Source: Spirochaetales bacterium (lineage in GTDB: Bacteria > Spirochaetota > Spirochaetia > JABMQR01). From it: a stretch of DNA of 33,396 nt. The position numbers and the translations under genes were made by a program. The DNA lies in the NCBI GenBank assembly GCA_018399255.1, contig JAGYPA010000003.1, positions 122,032 to 155,427 of the forward strand, read 5' to 3'. This document shows, one piece after another, positions 19,106 through 27,710 of this stretch (the stretch's first letter is position 1; each line of letters begins with the position of its first letter). Below the pieces are notes generated by a model. That model made no database searches. It saw only the letters and a program-made list of their open reading frames with translations, and was not told where the DNA came from.

Positions 19106-20077
19106 TTATAGGCGGCTGGAGAGGGGCAGCTCTCTGCAATCTTCGAGAATTGACAGTGCGGTAAATTCATCAGTGATCACATACTGAATAAACCCCGTCC
19201 GCATGGCACCGGCAAGTGTTTTTGCTTTGTGCTTGCCGCAGGCGGCCGCCGTTAAAGGAACCTTTTTAAGGTTGTCAAGGGTTATCCCCACTATGCAGCG
19301 ATTTACCGGTATATCGGGAAACTCACCGTCTTCTGTAAAATGGTATCCGCACATATTGCCGATGACACCCATGGAGGCAAGTTTTTGTGATTCGCGACGG
19401 GTAAGATATCCCGATGCCACTAAAGCGCTGTGTTCCGGGCTGCTGGAGCTGACACCCACCAGAGCGTGAGTCAGACTGGCCAGCAGATCCTGATGAGCCG
19501 CGATACCCCGTTCCTGGAGTAATCCTCTGCGGACAGAGTCATCGCGGACCAGAATCGGTACCGGCAGGATGCGATAGGTCCCATGAAGACGCAAGGCAAA
19601 ACTGCGGGCAAGGTCAAATCCGTCGTAATGGGGGTTTTCAGCTCCCGTGCCGCCTACAAGCTGCACAACGGTAGCTCCTGATAGATTAATGTGGGGCAGG
19701 TGGTGGACAATCTGGTATAGGGTTTCGCCCCAGGATGTTCCCAGCATCGATTCGGGGGTGAGCAGCGACTGGATAAATTCAGCTCCCAATTCACCAACCG
19801 ATTCAATAGTTCCCTGATAATTATGCCGGGATTCGGCAACAAGAACGCGTTCTACTGGGAAGTGAGCTTTGAGTTCGGCAGCTAATGCATTACGGGCATC
19901 GTCAGGATCGGATATGCGGATATCGACCACCCCTTCCTCCCGACACTTTTTAAGCAGCATCGAGACCGTAGGTCGTGAGACATTAAACTCTTCAGCTATC
20001 TGCTGCTGCGAATACCCATCTTCAAAGTAGCGTCTGGCAACCTTGATAAGGTATGTACGATCTTTCATCGGTGCCAT
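19106..20077 (-). CDS. SorC/DeoR-type sugar-binding transcriptional regulator
   Basis: 323 residues. The N-terminal winged HTH (ARRYFEDGYSQQQIAEEFNV then SRPTVSMLLKKCREEG) is that of the SorC family. The rest is the sugar-phosphate isomerase-like effector domain: LGTSWGETLYQIV, VVQLVGGTGAENPHYDG and VGITLDNLKKVPLTAAACGK. The start lies 4 nt after the E2 stop, so it is the last gene of the E1-E2 operon and probably regulates it. These proteins usually bind a phosphorylated sugar or small metabolite. GAGGAA about 8 nt upstream supports ATG 20077 over the internal Met4. Confidence 0.88.
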   Translation of the reverse strand: MAPMKDRTYLIKVARRYFEDGYSQQQIAEEFNVSRPTVSMLLKKCREEGVVDIRISDPDDARNALAAELKAHFPVERVLVAESRHNYQGTIESVGELGAEFIQSLLTPESMLGTSWGETLYQIVHHLPHINLSGATVVQLVGGTGAENPHYDGFDLARSFALRLHGTYRILPVPILVRDDSVRRGLLQERGIAAHQDLLASLTHALVGVSSSSPEHSALVASGYLTRRESQKLASMGVIGNMCGYHFTEDGEFPDIPVNRCIVGITLDNLKKVPLTAAACGKHKAKTLAGAMRTGFIQYVITDEFTALSILEDCRELPLSSRL

Positions 20078-20081
20078 GGAA

Positions 20082-21371
20082 TTATTCCTGAGGTTTCAGA
20101 AGTTCCGGTTGTTCCAGAGCTTCGCGGATTCCCGCCAGTAACAGGGCGGCTTCTGCACCGCCGCCCACTCGATGGTCATAGGAAAGGGTAAGGCTCATGA
20201 TCTTTTTCAGTACCGGTTTGCCGTCGGGGTCAGGCAGGAATATCTCCCGGACTGCACTTACCCCAAGGATAGCCGACTGCGGGGGATTTATGAGGGGTAT
20301 AAAGCTGGTAACTCCGTATGGTCCAAGATTCGATAAGGTAATAGTGGCTCCCTCAAGCAAATCCGGGCTGATATTTTCAGTGTGCACCAGTTTCGACAGC
20401 TCTGCAGTTTTACTCGATATTTCCTCAATAGTCAGCTGGTCTGCATGCTGCAGTACGGGAACAACCAGTCCCTGGGGACCATTTACTGCGATTCCTACAT
20501 TAACGGCACCCTTCAGGATAAGTCGGTCACGGTCATACTGTGAATTAAACCGCCGGTTTTTCTGCAGCCCGAAAGCCAGGGCTGCAGCAGCAAAGGAGGT
20601 AATGGTAACCTTGCTTCCGATCTTTATCATCTGTTCCCGTTTTTCGACGAGTCTTGTTACATCAGCATCCATAGAGCAGGATGAGTAGGGGATAGTCTGC
20701 ACACCGAAAGTCAGATGACGACCCATTGCTTTTTGAATGGAAGTGAGGGGCAGAAAACTGTCTCCCTCTTCCATCATGGGAATGAAGTTTTCTCTCTCAT
20801 GGCGTTGGTTGACATAGTGCAGCACATCTGAAGCAAGTATTTGCCCGTAGCGGCCGGAGGGCGGAATTTCCCCCAGCGTAATATCGAGTTCAGCCGCCGT
20901 TCTCCGGGCAGCTGGAGTTGCCCGGTAGATTCCGAAATGGTGTTCAGCTGGCGGGCTGCTCTCGATGGTCTTATCTGCAGGTTTCTGAGATGTCAGATTT
21001 CCCGACATTACCCTGGAGGCAGGATAGTTTTCCTGCGATGATTTCTCGTTATGCACTATTTTAAGGGGGATAGTCAGACCAAGGTTGACCGGTGTTTTCG
21101 AAATGGCATGATGATTATCCGGAATCGGTTCCCCCGGATCACCTACCCAAGCTATGGGACGGGTTACGGGAACAATCTCTCCGGGGCCGTGTACAATTTT
21201 CAGCAGTACCCCTTCATACTCAGCTTCCAGATTCATCGTTGCCTTATCAGTTTCTATGTGGGCAATTGCATCACCTTTTCGAATCGGGACTCCCTCTGCT
21301 GCATACCACTCAAGTATCGTACCAGTATGCATGAGCATGCCGGCTTTGGGCATAATAATGGGTTCTGCCAT
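20082..21371 (-). CDS. 2-oxoacid dehydrogenase complex E2 (dihydrolipoamide acyltransferase)
   Basis: 429 residues. A lipoyl domain (about 1-78) has lipoyl-Lys43 in HIETDKATM. The E1/E3-binding domain (about 148-187) reads RATPAARRTAAELDI...GRYGQILASDV. The C-terminal acyltransferase catalytic domain contains TLSNLGPYGV and TSFIPLINPPQSAILGV. The active-site motif usually written DHRxxDG reads DHRVGGG, so the His is kept but the Asp is Gly. Some E2 proteins, such as plastid types, also lack this Asp. ATG lies 1 nt after the E1beta stop. Pyruvate is the most likely substrate; acetoin dehydrogenase is the main alternative. No E3 gene is in the window. Confidence 0.9.
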   Translation of the reverse strand: MAEPIIMPKAGMLMHTGTILEWYAAEGVPIRKGDAIAHIETDKATMNLEAEYEGVLLKIVHGPGEIVPVTRPIAWVGDPGEPIPDNHHAISKTPVNLGLTIPLKIVHNEKSSQENYPASRVMSGNLTSQKPADKTIESSPPAEHHFGIYRATPAARRTAAELDITLGEIPPSGRYGQILASDVLHYVNQRHERENFIPMMEEGDSFLPLTSIQKAMGRHLTFGVQTIPYSSCSMDADVTRLVEKREQMIKIGSKVTITSFAAAALAFGLQKNRRFNSQYDRDRLILKGAVNVGIAVNGPQGLVVPVLQHADQLTIEEISSKTAELSKLVHTENISPDLLEGATITLSNLGPYGVTSFIPLINPPQSAILGVSAVREIFLPDPDGKPVLKKIMSLTLSYDHRVGGGAEAALLLAGIREALEQPELLKPQE

Positions 21372-21372
21372 G

Positions 21373-22389
21373 CTATGTTGCCCCCTGCATCAACTGTCGC
21401 TGCTCCATCAGTTCAAGAGCTGATGTGTATATAGCAGCAGAGGAAGGAACTACCCCGGCCTCCAGTCCCGGATTGTAGGGTATGGGAACATCGAGTCCGC
21501 ATAAGCGCTTTATGGGGGCATCGAGATAGAAAAAAGCCTCTGAATCAGCAATAGTGCTGACGATTTCGCCCCCGAAGCCCCCGGTTTTAACCGCTTCATG
21601 GACTATCAGAACCCGTCCGGTTTTTTTGGCAGATGCTATGACAGCTTGCCGGTCCATCGGCACAAGCGTGCGAATATCGAGAACTTCCGTATCGATACCA
21701 ATACCGGCCAGCTTTTCCGCTGCCTTCAGGCTCTCCTGAACCATACGACCATAGGAAATGATTGTGAGATCGTGACCGGAACGTTTGATATCTGCTTTAC
21801 CCAGGGGTATAATATGATCCTCTGAGAGCTCGGGTTCAGGAACCTCGCCTTTTGTTCTGTAAAGCAGTTTCTGCTCAAAAAATAGAACCGGATTGTTGTC
21901 GCGGACAGCAGCCTTCAGCAGTCCCTTTGCATCATAAGGAGTTGAGGGGATGACAACTTTCAGTCCGGGGACATGACAGACCCAGGCCTCGAGGCTTTGG
22001 GAATGCTGCGCTGCCGCTCCCGTTCCTGAGCCGGCAGGGGTTCTGATAACCAGGGGGATTGCTCCCTGACTGCCGAATTGAAATCTGTTTTTAGCTGCCT
22101 GGTTTACCAGCTGGTCCATTGCCAGGGTGATAAAATCACTGAACATGAGTTCGGCTATCGGGCGAAGTCCGGTCATGGCCGCTCCGGCCGCCGCTCCCAC
22201 AATAACTGCTTCTGATATAGGGGTATCCCGAACCCGTGTTTCACCAAATTCTTCCAGCATGCCGCGGGAGACTCCAAAAGCTCCCCCGTAGACTCCGATA
22301 TCTTCACCGATAAAGATTACCCGGGAATCCCGGCGCATTTCTTCCGACATGGCTTCCCGAATAGCATCAGCATAGGTTATTTCTCGCAT
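21373..22389 (-). CDS. 2-oxoacid (pyruvate/acetoin) dehydrogenase E1 beta subunit
   Basis: 338 residues, the standard length. It pairs with E1alpha to decarboxylate a 2-oxoacid on thiamine diphosphate. [53 protein letters not shown] (with the Glu that activates TPP), HSQSLEAW and [13 protein letters not shown] are family signatures. GGGAGAG lies about 12 nt before ATG. It is the second gene of the operon, 22 nt after E1alpha and 1 nt before E2. Confidence 0.93.
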   Translation of the reverse strand: MREITYADAIREAMSEEMRRDSRVIFIGEDIGVYGGAFGVSRGMLEEFGETRVRDTPISEAVIVGAAAGAAMTGLRPIAELMFSDFITLAMDQLVNQAAKNRFQFGSQGAIPLVIRTPAGSGTGAAAQHSQSLEAWVCHVPGLKVVIPSTPYDAKGLLKAAVRDNNPVLFFEQKLLYRTKGEVPEPELSEDHIIPLGKADIKRSGHDLTIISYGRMVQESLKAAEKLAGIGIDTEVLDIRTLVPMDRQAVIASAKKTGRVLIVHEAVKTGGFGGEIVSTIADSEAFFYLDAPIKRLCGLDVPIPYNPGLEAGVVPSSAAIYTSALELMEQRQLMQGAT

Positions 22390-22411
22390 AGTATCTATTT
22401 ACTCTCCCGCT

Positions 22412-23371
22412 TTAATCGGCATATACATCGGCCAGGATTGAATCCAGGCGCGGTTCCGGGCTCTGTTCGGCAAAAGCAAGGGCTTGTTCAACATCAATTT
22501 CAGCTTCCTGATCAATTTCTTCAATCTTTTTCACCGGTATATGACGTTCCTCAAGCAAGGTTTTCCGCAGCTGCTTGATCGGATCGCGGTTTTTCCATTC
22601 GTCCACTTCCTCTTTGGTACGGTACAGCTGGGCATCACTCTTCGAATGTCCCATCCAGCGATACGTATTCAGTACCATAAGCATGGGGCCATGTTGGAGC
22701 ACATAATCCCGGGCTTGCAAGGTTTCTTTATAAATGGTTATGACATCGTTTCCATCAAGGGAAATGCCTTTCATATTATAGGAAGCAGCCCGGACTGCGA
22801 TATCAGTGATATTCATGGCTTTTGAAACATGGGTGGACATGCCGTAGAGATTGTTAGTGCAGACGAATATTACCGGCAGCTTCCAGACGGATGCCAGATT
22901 GAGGGATTCATGGAAAATCCCCTGATTAGTAGCCCCGTCGCCGAAAAAACAGACGGTAACGTTGTTTTTTCCCAGATACTGCTGTGTGAGAGCTGCTCCG
23001 ACGGCAAGTGAGAGCCCTCCGCCTACAATTCCATTAGCGCCCAGACTGCCGACCGAAAAATCGGCTATATGCATGCAGCCTCCGTAGCCTTTACAGCAGC
23101 CGGTTTCCTTCCCCAGGAATTCCGCCATCATTCGCTTCATATCCATCCCTTTTCCGATTGCCTGACCGTGTCCGCGATGGGTCTGCAGAATATAGTCCTC
23201 ATTTTTCAGAGCGTGGCCTACGCCGATGCCGGATGCTTCTTCACCTATACAGAAGTGAGCGGTTCCATGTACTTTCCCCAGGGAAAACAGGTGGGCAGCG
23301 GTTTCTTCAAAAAAACGGGTCTGCTGCATCTTGCGGTAAAGTTCCAAAAGCACAGTGTCTGAAACAGCCAT
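22412..23371 (-). CDS. 2-oxoacid (pyruvate/acetoin) dehydrogenase E1 alpha subunit
   Basis: 319 residues from ATG 23371. GGAGG lies 5 nt upstream and overlaps a possible TTG start at 23383, which is therefore rejected. The TPP-binding motif is GDGATNQGIFHESLN with CTNNLYGMST. HRGHGQAIGKG and YRWMGHSKSDAQLYRTKEEV are the other conserved loops. The short form resembles acetoin dehydrogenase AcoA and many clostridial-type PDH subunits, so sequence alone does not decide between pyruvate and acetoin. It is the first gene of a four-gene operon with its own promoter. Confidence 0.93.
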   Translation of the reverse strand: MAVSDTVLLELYRKMQQTRFFEETAAHLFSLGKVHGTAHFCIGEEASGIGVGHALKNEDYILQTHRGHGQAIGKGMDMKRMMAEFLGKETGCCKGYGGCMHIADFSVGSLGANGIVGGGLSLAVGAALTQQYLGKNNVTVCFFGDGATNQGIFHESLNLASVWKLPVIFVCTNNLYGMSTHVSKAMNITDIAVRAASYNMKGISLDGNDVITIYKETLQARDYVLQHGPMLMVLNTYRWMGHSKSDAQLYRTKEEVDEWKNRDPIKQLRKTLLEERHIPVKKIEEIDQEAEIDVEQALAFAEQSPEPRLDSILADVYAD

Positions 23372-23404
23372 GAAGACCTCCAATGTAGCTGATGCAATAG
23401 TAGA

Positions 23405-23461
23405 AATATACCAGATTTATGTAACAAATGTAAACAAAGAAATAATCTATTTACAATTGTA
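23405..23461 (-). promoter_or_regulatory. promoter and candidate operators of the E1-E2 operon
   Basis: On the minus strand TTTACA (23429-23434), 18 nt, TATATT (23405-23410). The spacer contains ATTTATGTAA on the plus strand (23415-23424), a 10-mer also found twice upstream of gdhA. TTACAT is directly repeated across -35 and spacer. Just upstream is the perfect palindrome TACAATTGTA (23452-23461). These are candidate sites for the SorC-type regulator. Confidence 0.5.
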
Positions 23462-23537
23462 TGACTTTTTGCAAGAGCCTCTGCCTGCATCGGTAAAATT
23501 GCTGTTCCTGAAAAACCCGGATATCTGAAGGAGCGGC

Positions 23538-25064
23538 CTACCGTACCTGATCTAGAATCCAGTCCCTCATAAAATTGAGGGATTCCGGGTCGAAAGTTGT
23601 TTCGATAAGGGCATACTCCGCAACCAGGCCTGTATCGGCCGGTTGAAACAAATGATTTAACCCATTCCTGGCTGTTATGGTAACATCGTTGTTTCCAGCC
23701 TTCTCCAGCGCTGTTCTGATGCCTTCAAGGTTTTCGGCATACGGTACCTGGAGATCCTTTGTTCCGTTCATGGCCAGTACAGGAATCTGTATCTGTTCAA
23801 GATAATCGGAAGGATCGGCTGCTAAAAAGTATACCATCCATGGGGAGAGCAGCACGAGAGTCTGGTTTTCTGCCTGATCACCGGGAATGCCGGCTTTCAG
23901 CAGCTCACCATGAATCATGGAATACTTTTCCTCATCGGAACGGCTGCTGACTGCGATATCGTATACTCGGCGGTTTATGCTGCCGGCAGCGGAAATCTGC
24001 TGTTCACTCATCTTTGATGTCCGCATGATAGCTTCGCTTTGCATAACCAGCAAATCGGCTCCTGTAACGCCGGGAGATGCCAGGAGAGCAATCCATGCGA
24101 TATCTTTTCGCTCGGCAGCCAGAATGGCAGCTATGAGACCACCTTCACTGTGTCCGATAACGCCGAGGCTGGAACTTATCTCCGGTTGAGCAGAAAGGAA
24201 ATCAAGCGCTGCCGCTGCATCCTGTGAAAAGTCCCAGGTTGAGGCTGACTCGGGATTGCCTCCTGAACTGCCGACACCGCGATCATCATATCTCAATACG
24301 GCAATTCCTGCACGGGTAAGGCTGTCGGCAATAACAAGAAACGGGCGGTGATTGAATATTTCCTCATCCCTGTTCTGCTGGCCCGATCCGCTGACAAGAA
24401 TACACGCAGGAAACGGGCCGCTGCCTTCTGGAACGGTTAAAGTTCCGCCCAGGGTAAAGTCACCGTTACCACCCGGAAAGGTGACCTCTCTGGCCTCATA
24501 GGGAAAGGGCGGAGAGGGATCCTGGGGGCGCATGTTCTGGAGGGCTTGCTGATCCGCTTTCTTCAGGTCAAGCTTGAAAGATGCTCCCCCTTGCTTCCAA
24601 ACCCCTGCAATGGACTCGACAGTATCCGAGGACTCGACAGTATCCGAGGACTCGACAGTACCGGTATACACAGAACCGAAATCGGGAAAGGTCAATTCTA
24701 CCTGATTCTGCTCTTTAACCGTAACTGAGGCAGCAGGATGATTAAACACATTCTGCTGAGGAATAGAAATGGTTCCTGTCAAGGAGCCTTCCGCCTCAAC
24801 AATGGAAAACTGTATCCGCAGGTCCTGTCCGCCGGCTGAAAGCGTGCCTTCCCAGGCGCCTGCAAAGACTGAACGTTCTATGGAAGGTTCTGCCGACTCT
24901 GTTTCAGGGAGCTGCTTTGTTTTTTCAGTCATTATGGGTTCCTCCACACGCTCTTGAGTTTCTCTTTTACTGCATGAGAAAGTCAGCAGACTGAGCAGCA
25001 AAAACAGGGCCGTAACCCGCAGCAGACTGCGAAAACACACTTGCAGAAAATTACTATTTTTCAT
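23538..25064 (-). CDS. alpha/beta-hydrolase lipoprotein
   Basis: 508 residues with AAAGGAAA upstream. The signal sequence ends in the lipobox LLTFSC, so it should be a lipid-anchored envelope protein. Residues about 70-170 form an N-terminal beta-rich domain (FAGAWEGTLSAGGQDLRI). The hydrolase domain follows: ILVSGSGQQNRDEE (oxyanion region), RYDDRGVGSS, the nucleophile elbow IGHSEGGLIA, an Asp in AMNGTKDLQVPY, and His in NGLNHLF. The fold resembles serine aminopeptidase S33 or esterase-like proteins; the substrate is unknown. An 18-bp tandem repeat adds two six-residue copies (TVESSD) at the domain junction. Confidence 0.85.
   Translation of the reverse strand: MKNSNFLQVCFRSLLRVTALFLLLSLLTFSCSKRETQERVEEPIMTEKTKQLPETESAEPSIERSVFAGAWEGTLSAGGQDLRIQFSIVEAEGSLTGTISIPQQNVFNHPAASVTVKEQNQVELTFPDFGSVYTGTVESSDTVESSDTVESIAGVWKQGGASFKLDLKKADQQALQNMRPQDPSPPFPYEAREVTFPGGNGDFTLGGTLTVPEGSGPFPACILVSGSGQQNRDEEIFNHRPFLVIADSLTRAGIAVLRYDDRGVGSSGGNPESASTWDFSQDAAAALDFLSAQPEISSSLGVIGHSEGGLIAAILAAERKDIAWIALLASPGVTGADLLVMQSEAIMRTSKMSEQQISAAGSINRRVYDIAVSSRSDEEKYSMIHGELLKAGIPGDQAENQTLVLLSPWMVYFLAADPSDYLEQIQIPVLAMNGTKDLQVPYAENLEGIRTALEKAGNNDVTITARNGLNHLFQPADTGLVAEYALIETTFDPESLNFMRDWILDQVR
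24613..24661. repeat. 18-bp in-frame tandem repeat within the hydrolase gene
   Basis: GACTCGACAGTATCCGAG occurs at 24613-24630 and 24631-24648, with a partial third copy from 24649. Because 18 is a multiple of three, copy changes would alter the protein by six residues without frameshift. It lies in a Ser/Glu/Thr-rich linker. Confidence 0.9.
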
Positions 25065-25106
25065 GAGGTTTCCTTTTTCTTGATTCCCAAACGGAGCGAG
25101 AGGAGC

Positions 25107-25126
25107 GGAACCAACTTGTTGGTTCC
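25107..25126. repeat. perfect 20-bp inverted repeat upstream of the hydrolase gene
   Basis: GGAACCAAC-TT-GTTGGTTCC has 9-bp perfect arms. It lies between the rubredoxin terminator and the hydrolase start (43 bp before it on the minus strand). It could be an operator or a leader hairpin; no T-run follows. Confidence 0.55.
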
Positions 25127-25153
25127 ATTCCCGAGCGAGTGCCGGGATCAGCC

Positions 25154-25186
25154 AAAAAAAACCTGGCTCGACTGAACCAGGTTTTT
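25154..25186 (-). terminator. intrinsic terminator after the rubredoxin gene
   Basis: AACCTGG (25160-25166) pairs with CCAGGTT (25177-25183). Flanking A and T runs extend the stem. On the minus strand eight T follow the stem, ending the rubrerythrin cluster. Confidence 0.88.
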
Positions 25187-25199
25187 CCGGAAAGATATA

Positions 25200-25361
25200 T
25201 TAATCCAGTTCGGAAAAATCATCCTTGGAAGCTCCGCAGAGAGGGCAGACCCAATCTTCGGGGACATCAGCAAATGCTGTTCCGGCAGCTACCCCGTTAT
25301 CCGGATCACCTTCAGCCGGGTCATACACATATCCGCACATATCACAAACATATTTTTTCAT
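25200..25361 (-). CDS. rubredoxin
   Basis: A 53-residue gene, complete from ATG 25361 (GGGAG 8 nt upstream) to TAA 25200-25202. It is a small cytoplasmic one-electron carrier with one iron bound by four cysteines, Cys6 and Cys9 ([16 protein letters not shown]) and Cys39 and Cys42 ([13 protein letters not shown]). The conserved aromatic residues Tyr4, Tyr11, Tyr13 and Trp37 are present. It is third in a cluster with rubrerythrin and desulfoferrodoxin and probably donates electrons to both. Confidence 0.96.
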   Translation of the reverse strand: MKKYVCDMCGYVYDPAEGDPDNGVAAGTAFADVPEDWVCPLCGASKDDFSELD

Positions 25362-25411
25362 TTTGTCTACTCCCAGATTATTTGATTTTTTTCAGCAGAA
25401 ATCTGCTGCTT

Positions 25412-25801
25412 TTACTTTGTTGACCAAAGGCCGTGAACATTACAGTGCTCCCGGGCGGAAATTACTTCTCCGTCACACGCACAGCAGAATGTTACTGAGG
25501 GCTCATCTCCCGGCTGCAGATCTTTACGATAGATGCTGCCGTCCACTATCAGTTCAATCCATTCAATAAAATGGTTTTCAAGCATCGGGTGAAGGGTTGA
25601 ACCTACGGTTACTTTGTATCCGCCGGACACTTTTTCAATAAGCGGTACATGCTTTTCCGTTGATGAATCGGCACTTTTTGCTTCCAGAAGTTCCATCGGC
25701 TCTCCGCAGCATACAAGTTCGCCGCCTCCAGCCCTGAGCATTTCTACCATATTTCCGCATATCTTACATTCATATACGCCATCTTTGATACTGGCTGCCA
25801 T
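25412..25801 (-). CDS. dfx: desulfoferrodoxin (2Fe superoxide reductase)
   Basis: 129 residues; AAGGAG precedes the ATG. It reduces superoxide to hydrogen peroxide without making oxygen. The N-terminal desulforedoxin domain has all four iron ligands (Cys12, Cys15, Cys31, Cys32). The catalytic iron site has His51 in EKHVP next to Lys50, His71 and His77 in [12 protein letters not shown], Cys120 and His123 in EHCNVHGLW. It is therefore the two-iron class. Extra cysteines occur in FCCACDG. It lies 77 nt after rubrerythrin, a gap holding a perfect palindrome, and 50 nt before rubredoxin. Confidence 0.96.
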   Translation of the reverse strand: MAASIKDGVYECKICGNMVEMLRAGGGELVCCGEPMELLEAKSADSSTEKHVPLIEKVSGGYKVTVGSTLHPMLENHFIEWIELIVDGSIYRKDLQPGDEPSVTFCCACDGEVISAREHCNVHGLWSTK

Positions 25802-25847
25802 TTTTTTCTCCTTACAGTCGTGTTTTCGTCCAGATTTTATTTCTGGA

Positions 25848-25863
25848 ACAATTACTTAATTGT
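25848..25863. promoter_or_regulatory. palindrome between rubrerythrin and desulfoferrodoxin
   Basis: ACAATTA-CT-TAATTGT has perfect 7-bp arms. It lies 47 bp before the dfx start and may be an operator of an internal promoter. No known consensus is matched well. Confidence 0.4.
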
Positions 25864-25878
25864 AACAAATTTACAGAA

Positions 25879-26454
25879 TCAGTCAACCTCTTTGAAAACC
25901 TCAAAATATGATTGCGGATGCTTGCATGCTGCACAGATAGCCGGGGCTTCTTTTCCTTCGTATAAGTAGCCGCAGTTCAGGCAGCGCCAGACAACTGACT
26001 CTTCCCGTTTGAACATGGCTTCCTCTTCCATTTTCTTTACCAGGTTGTTATACCGTTCCTCGTGTCTGGCTTCTGCAACAGAAATTGCTTTGAAAGTTCC
26101 GGCAACATCCGAAAAGCCTTCTTCCTTGGCAGTCTGGGCAAAAGCAGGATAGAGCATAGTCCATTCTTCATTTTCTCCTTCCGCAGCCGCTTTGAGATTT
26201 TCCAGGGTTGTCCCGATTTTACCGGCCGGGTAGACGGCTGTTATCTCCAGGGGACCTCCCTCAAGGTATTTGAAGAATTGCTTGGCGTGAACACTCTCCT
26301 GCTGGGCTGTTTCGTCGAAAATTTGAGCTATCAGTACAAATCCCTCTTTTTTTGCTTGAGAAGCAAAAAAGTTGTACCGATTTCTTGCCTGAGACTCTCC
26401 AGCAAATGCTTTAAGAAGATTCTGCTCTGTTTTTGTGCCTTTGATACTTGCCAT
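25879..26454 (-). CDS. rbr: rubrerythrin
   Basis: 191 residues from ATG 26454, which has AGGAGGT 8 nt upstream; the frame is open further upstream to 26508 but without a ribosome site. It is a peroxide reductase of anaerobes. The ferritin-like four-helix domain carries diiron ligands in AFAGESQARNRYNFFA, DETAQQESVHAKQFF and SVAEARHEERYNNL. A C-terminal rubredoxin-like domain binds one iron (WRCLNCGYLYEG, ICAACKHPQSYF). It is first in the cluster and would remove the peroxide made by desulfoferrodoxin, using rubredoxin as donor. Confidence 0.96.
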   Translation of the reverse strand: MASIKGTKTEQNLLKAFAGESQARNRYNFFASQAKKEGFVLIAQIFDETAQQESVHAKQFFKYLEGGPLEITAVYPAGKIGTTLENLKAAAEGENEEWTMLYPAFAQTAKEEGFSDVAGTFKAISVAEARHEERYNNLVKKMEEEAMFKREESVVWRCLNCGYLYEGKEAPAICAACKHPQSYFEVFKEVD

Positions 26455-26545
26455 ATAGTATGACCTCCTATAAAAAATATTCGAACTTCCGGGTAATTTC
26501 CGGAACATTCCTGACGATTGTCCGTTATAATCTCATGCACACTCA

Positions 26546-26559
26546 GAATATCATTATTC
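26546..26559. promoter_or_regulatory. inverted repeat upstream of rubrerythrin (weak PerR-like site)
   Basis: GAATA-TCAT-TATTC is a perfect 5-bp inverted repeat. Nearby TTATAAT (26525-26531) equals one half of the PerR consensus TTATAATNATTATAA. Neither site is a full match, but the location before a peroxide-defence gene is right for PerR or Fur-like control. Confidence 0.3.
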
Positions 26560-26576
26560 CGTGATAAAACAACAGC

Positions 26577-27539
26577 TTAATCGGGATAGACCGTTAAAAT
26601 TTTTTTCAGTTCCCGGATAAATTTCTGTCTGTAGCTTTTCGGCTCCAGTACTTCCACAGAATCGCCGCACTGAACCAGCCGAAGAAGCAGTTCGATGGAG
26701 TTTTCTGCCTGCAGCTCGCAGATCAGTTCGTTTTTCTCATTTTCGTATATGGTGATATGTTCCCGATAGAGCAAATTGAAGGAGTTCAGTGCTGAGCGTT
26801 CCTTCAGTTTCAGCTTCAGGGGAATCATATCTATTCCGCCGTACCGCTCTCCGGTTACCGGTTTTCTGAAAGGCTTCAGGTTGTCTGGTATCGTGTATAT
26901 CTCATCCAGAATCTTGACGCGGGTAATGTTTTCGATATCGAGCGTTTCTATTTCGGCGGTATGCCGCAGACGTCCGGTGACGCTGATCGGGGTTCGCCCC
27001 TCGGCATCTTCACGGAAACCAATAAAATAGGGTGCAAATTCAGTCTCTTCCTCCTCATCACCGTTATGCTTATGCCAGATCCGGACTATTTTTCCCGAAA
27101 CCCAGGCATCGATAAGGACTTCGAAAATATGGGTGAAGCTTCGATTTTCAGTAATTGAGTTGGTTTCAATGGCTTCGGCAGCAGCATCAATATTCTGGCT
27201 GATGCCCGGAGCATAGGATCTCATATTTCCGGCAATCTTTCTCAAGCCGGAGGCAAGGTGAGGATTCTGAAAATCACCATGGCTGGCAAGCATTTCGGCA
27301 GAGAGATTAAATGCCAGACTCTCATAAATGCTGAGCTTCATCATATCCATATTGTCTTTTGGAGATATCTTGATGAGAAACTGGTCTTCAATAATATCCA
27401 GATGCTTTTTCAGTTCATCGACATAACGCCCGACTGTGGATCTGTGCACTCCGAGACGCCGGGCAATTTCTGCACGGCGCATACCTTCCGGATGTGATAG
27501 CAGCAGAAGTTCCAGCTGCATGATTCGATCGCCTTTCAT
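26577..27539 (-). CDS. WYL-domain transcriptional regulator
   Basis: 320 residues. The N-terminal HTH (MRRAEIARRLGVHRSTVGRY) is followed by a helical linker. The WYL-type beta-barrel (about 140-225) contains VRIWHKHNGDEEEETEFAPY. The C-terminal WCX extension ends with LLLRLVQCGDSVEVLEP. WYL proteins sense nucleic acids or nucleotides and often control stress or defence genes. AGGAG lies 12 nt before ATG 27539, a long spacing; Met7 is an alternative start. It is immediately upstream of the rubrerythrin cluster on the same strand, so it may control it. An extended -10 (TGGTATACT, 27613-27621) lies 74 bp upstream. Confidence 0.82.
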   Translation of the reverse strand: MKGDRIMQLELLLLSHPEGMRRAEIARRLGVHRSTVGRYVDELKKHLDIIEDQFLIKISPKDNMDMMKLSIYESLAFNLSAEMLASHGDFQNPHLASGLRKIAGNMRSYAPGISQNIDAAAEAIETNSITENRSFTHIFEVLIDAWVSGKIVRIWHKHNGDEEEETEFAPYFIGFREDAEGRTPISVTGRLRHTAEIETLDIENITRVKILDEIYTIPDNLKPFRKPVTGERYGGIDMIPLKLKLKERSALNSFNLLYREHITIYENEKNELICELQAENSIELLLRLVQCGDSVEVLEPKSYRQKFIRELKKILTVYPD

Positions 27540-27710
27540 TGGTGATAGTATCTCCTGTCTCGGTTTCCGGTTTTGCTGTTTCTTGCCGAAATATTTATAG
27601 CAGAATAGGTAAAGTATACCATGAAATACTCAATAAAAGGGGTTTTTTCTATAAAAACCATGAAAAACACAACATAACGCAACAGGATGCTGCAAACGGC
27701 GGTTCATACG

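Noticed and set aside
23371-23383. TTG 23383 as start of E1 alpha
   Set aside because: The TTG overlaps the GGAGG that serves ATG 23371; the shorter protein begins where the family begins.
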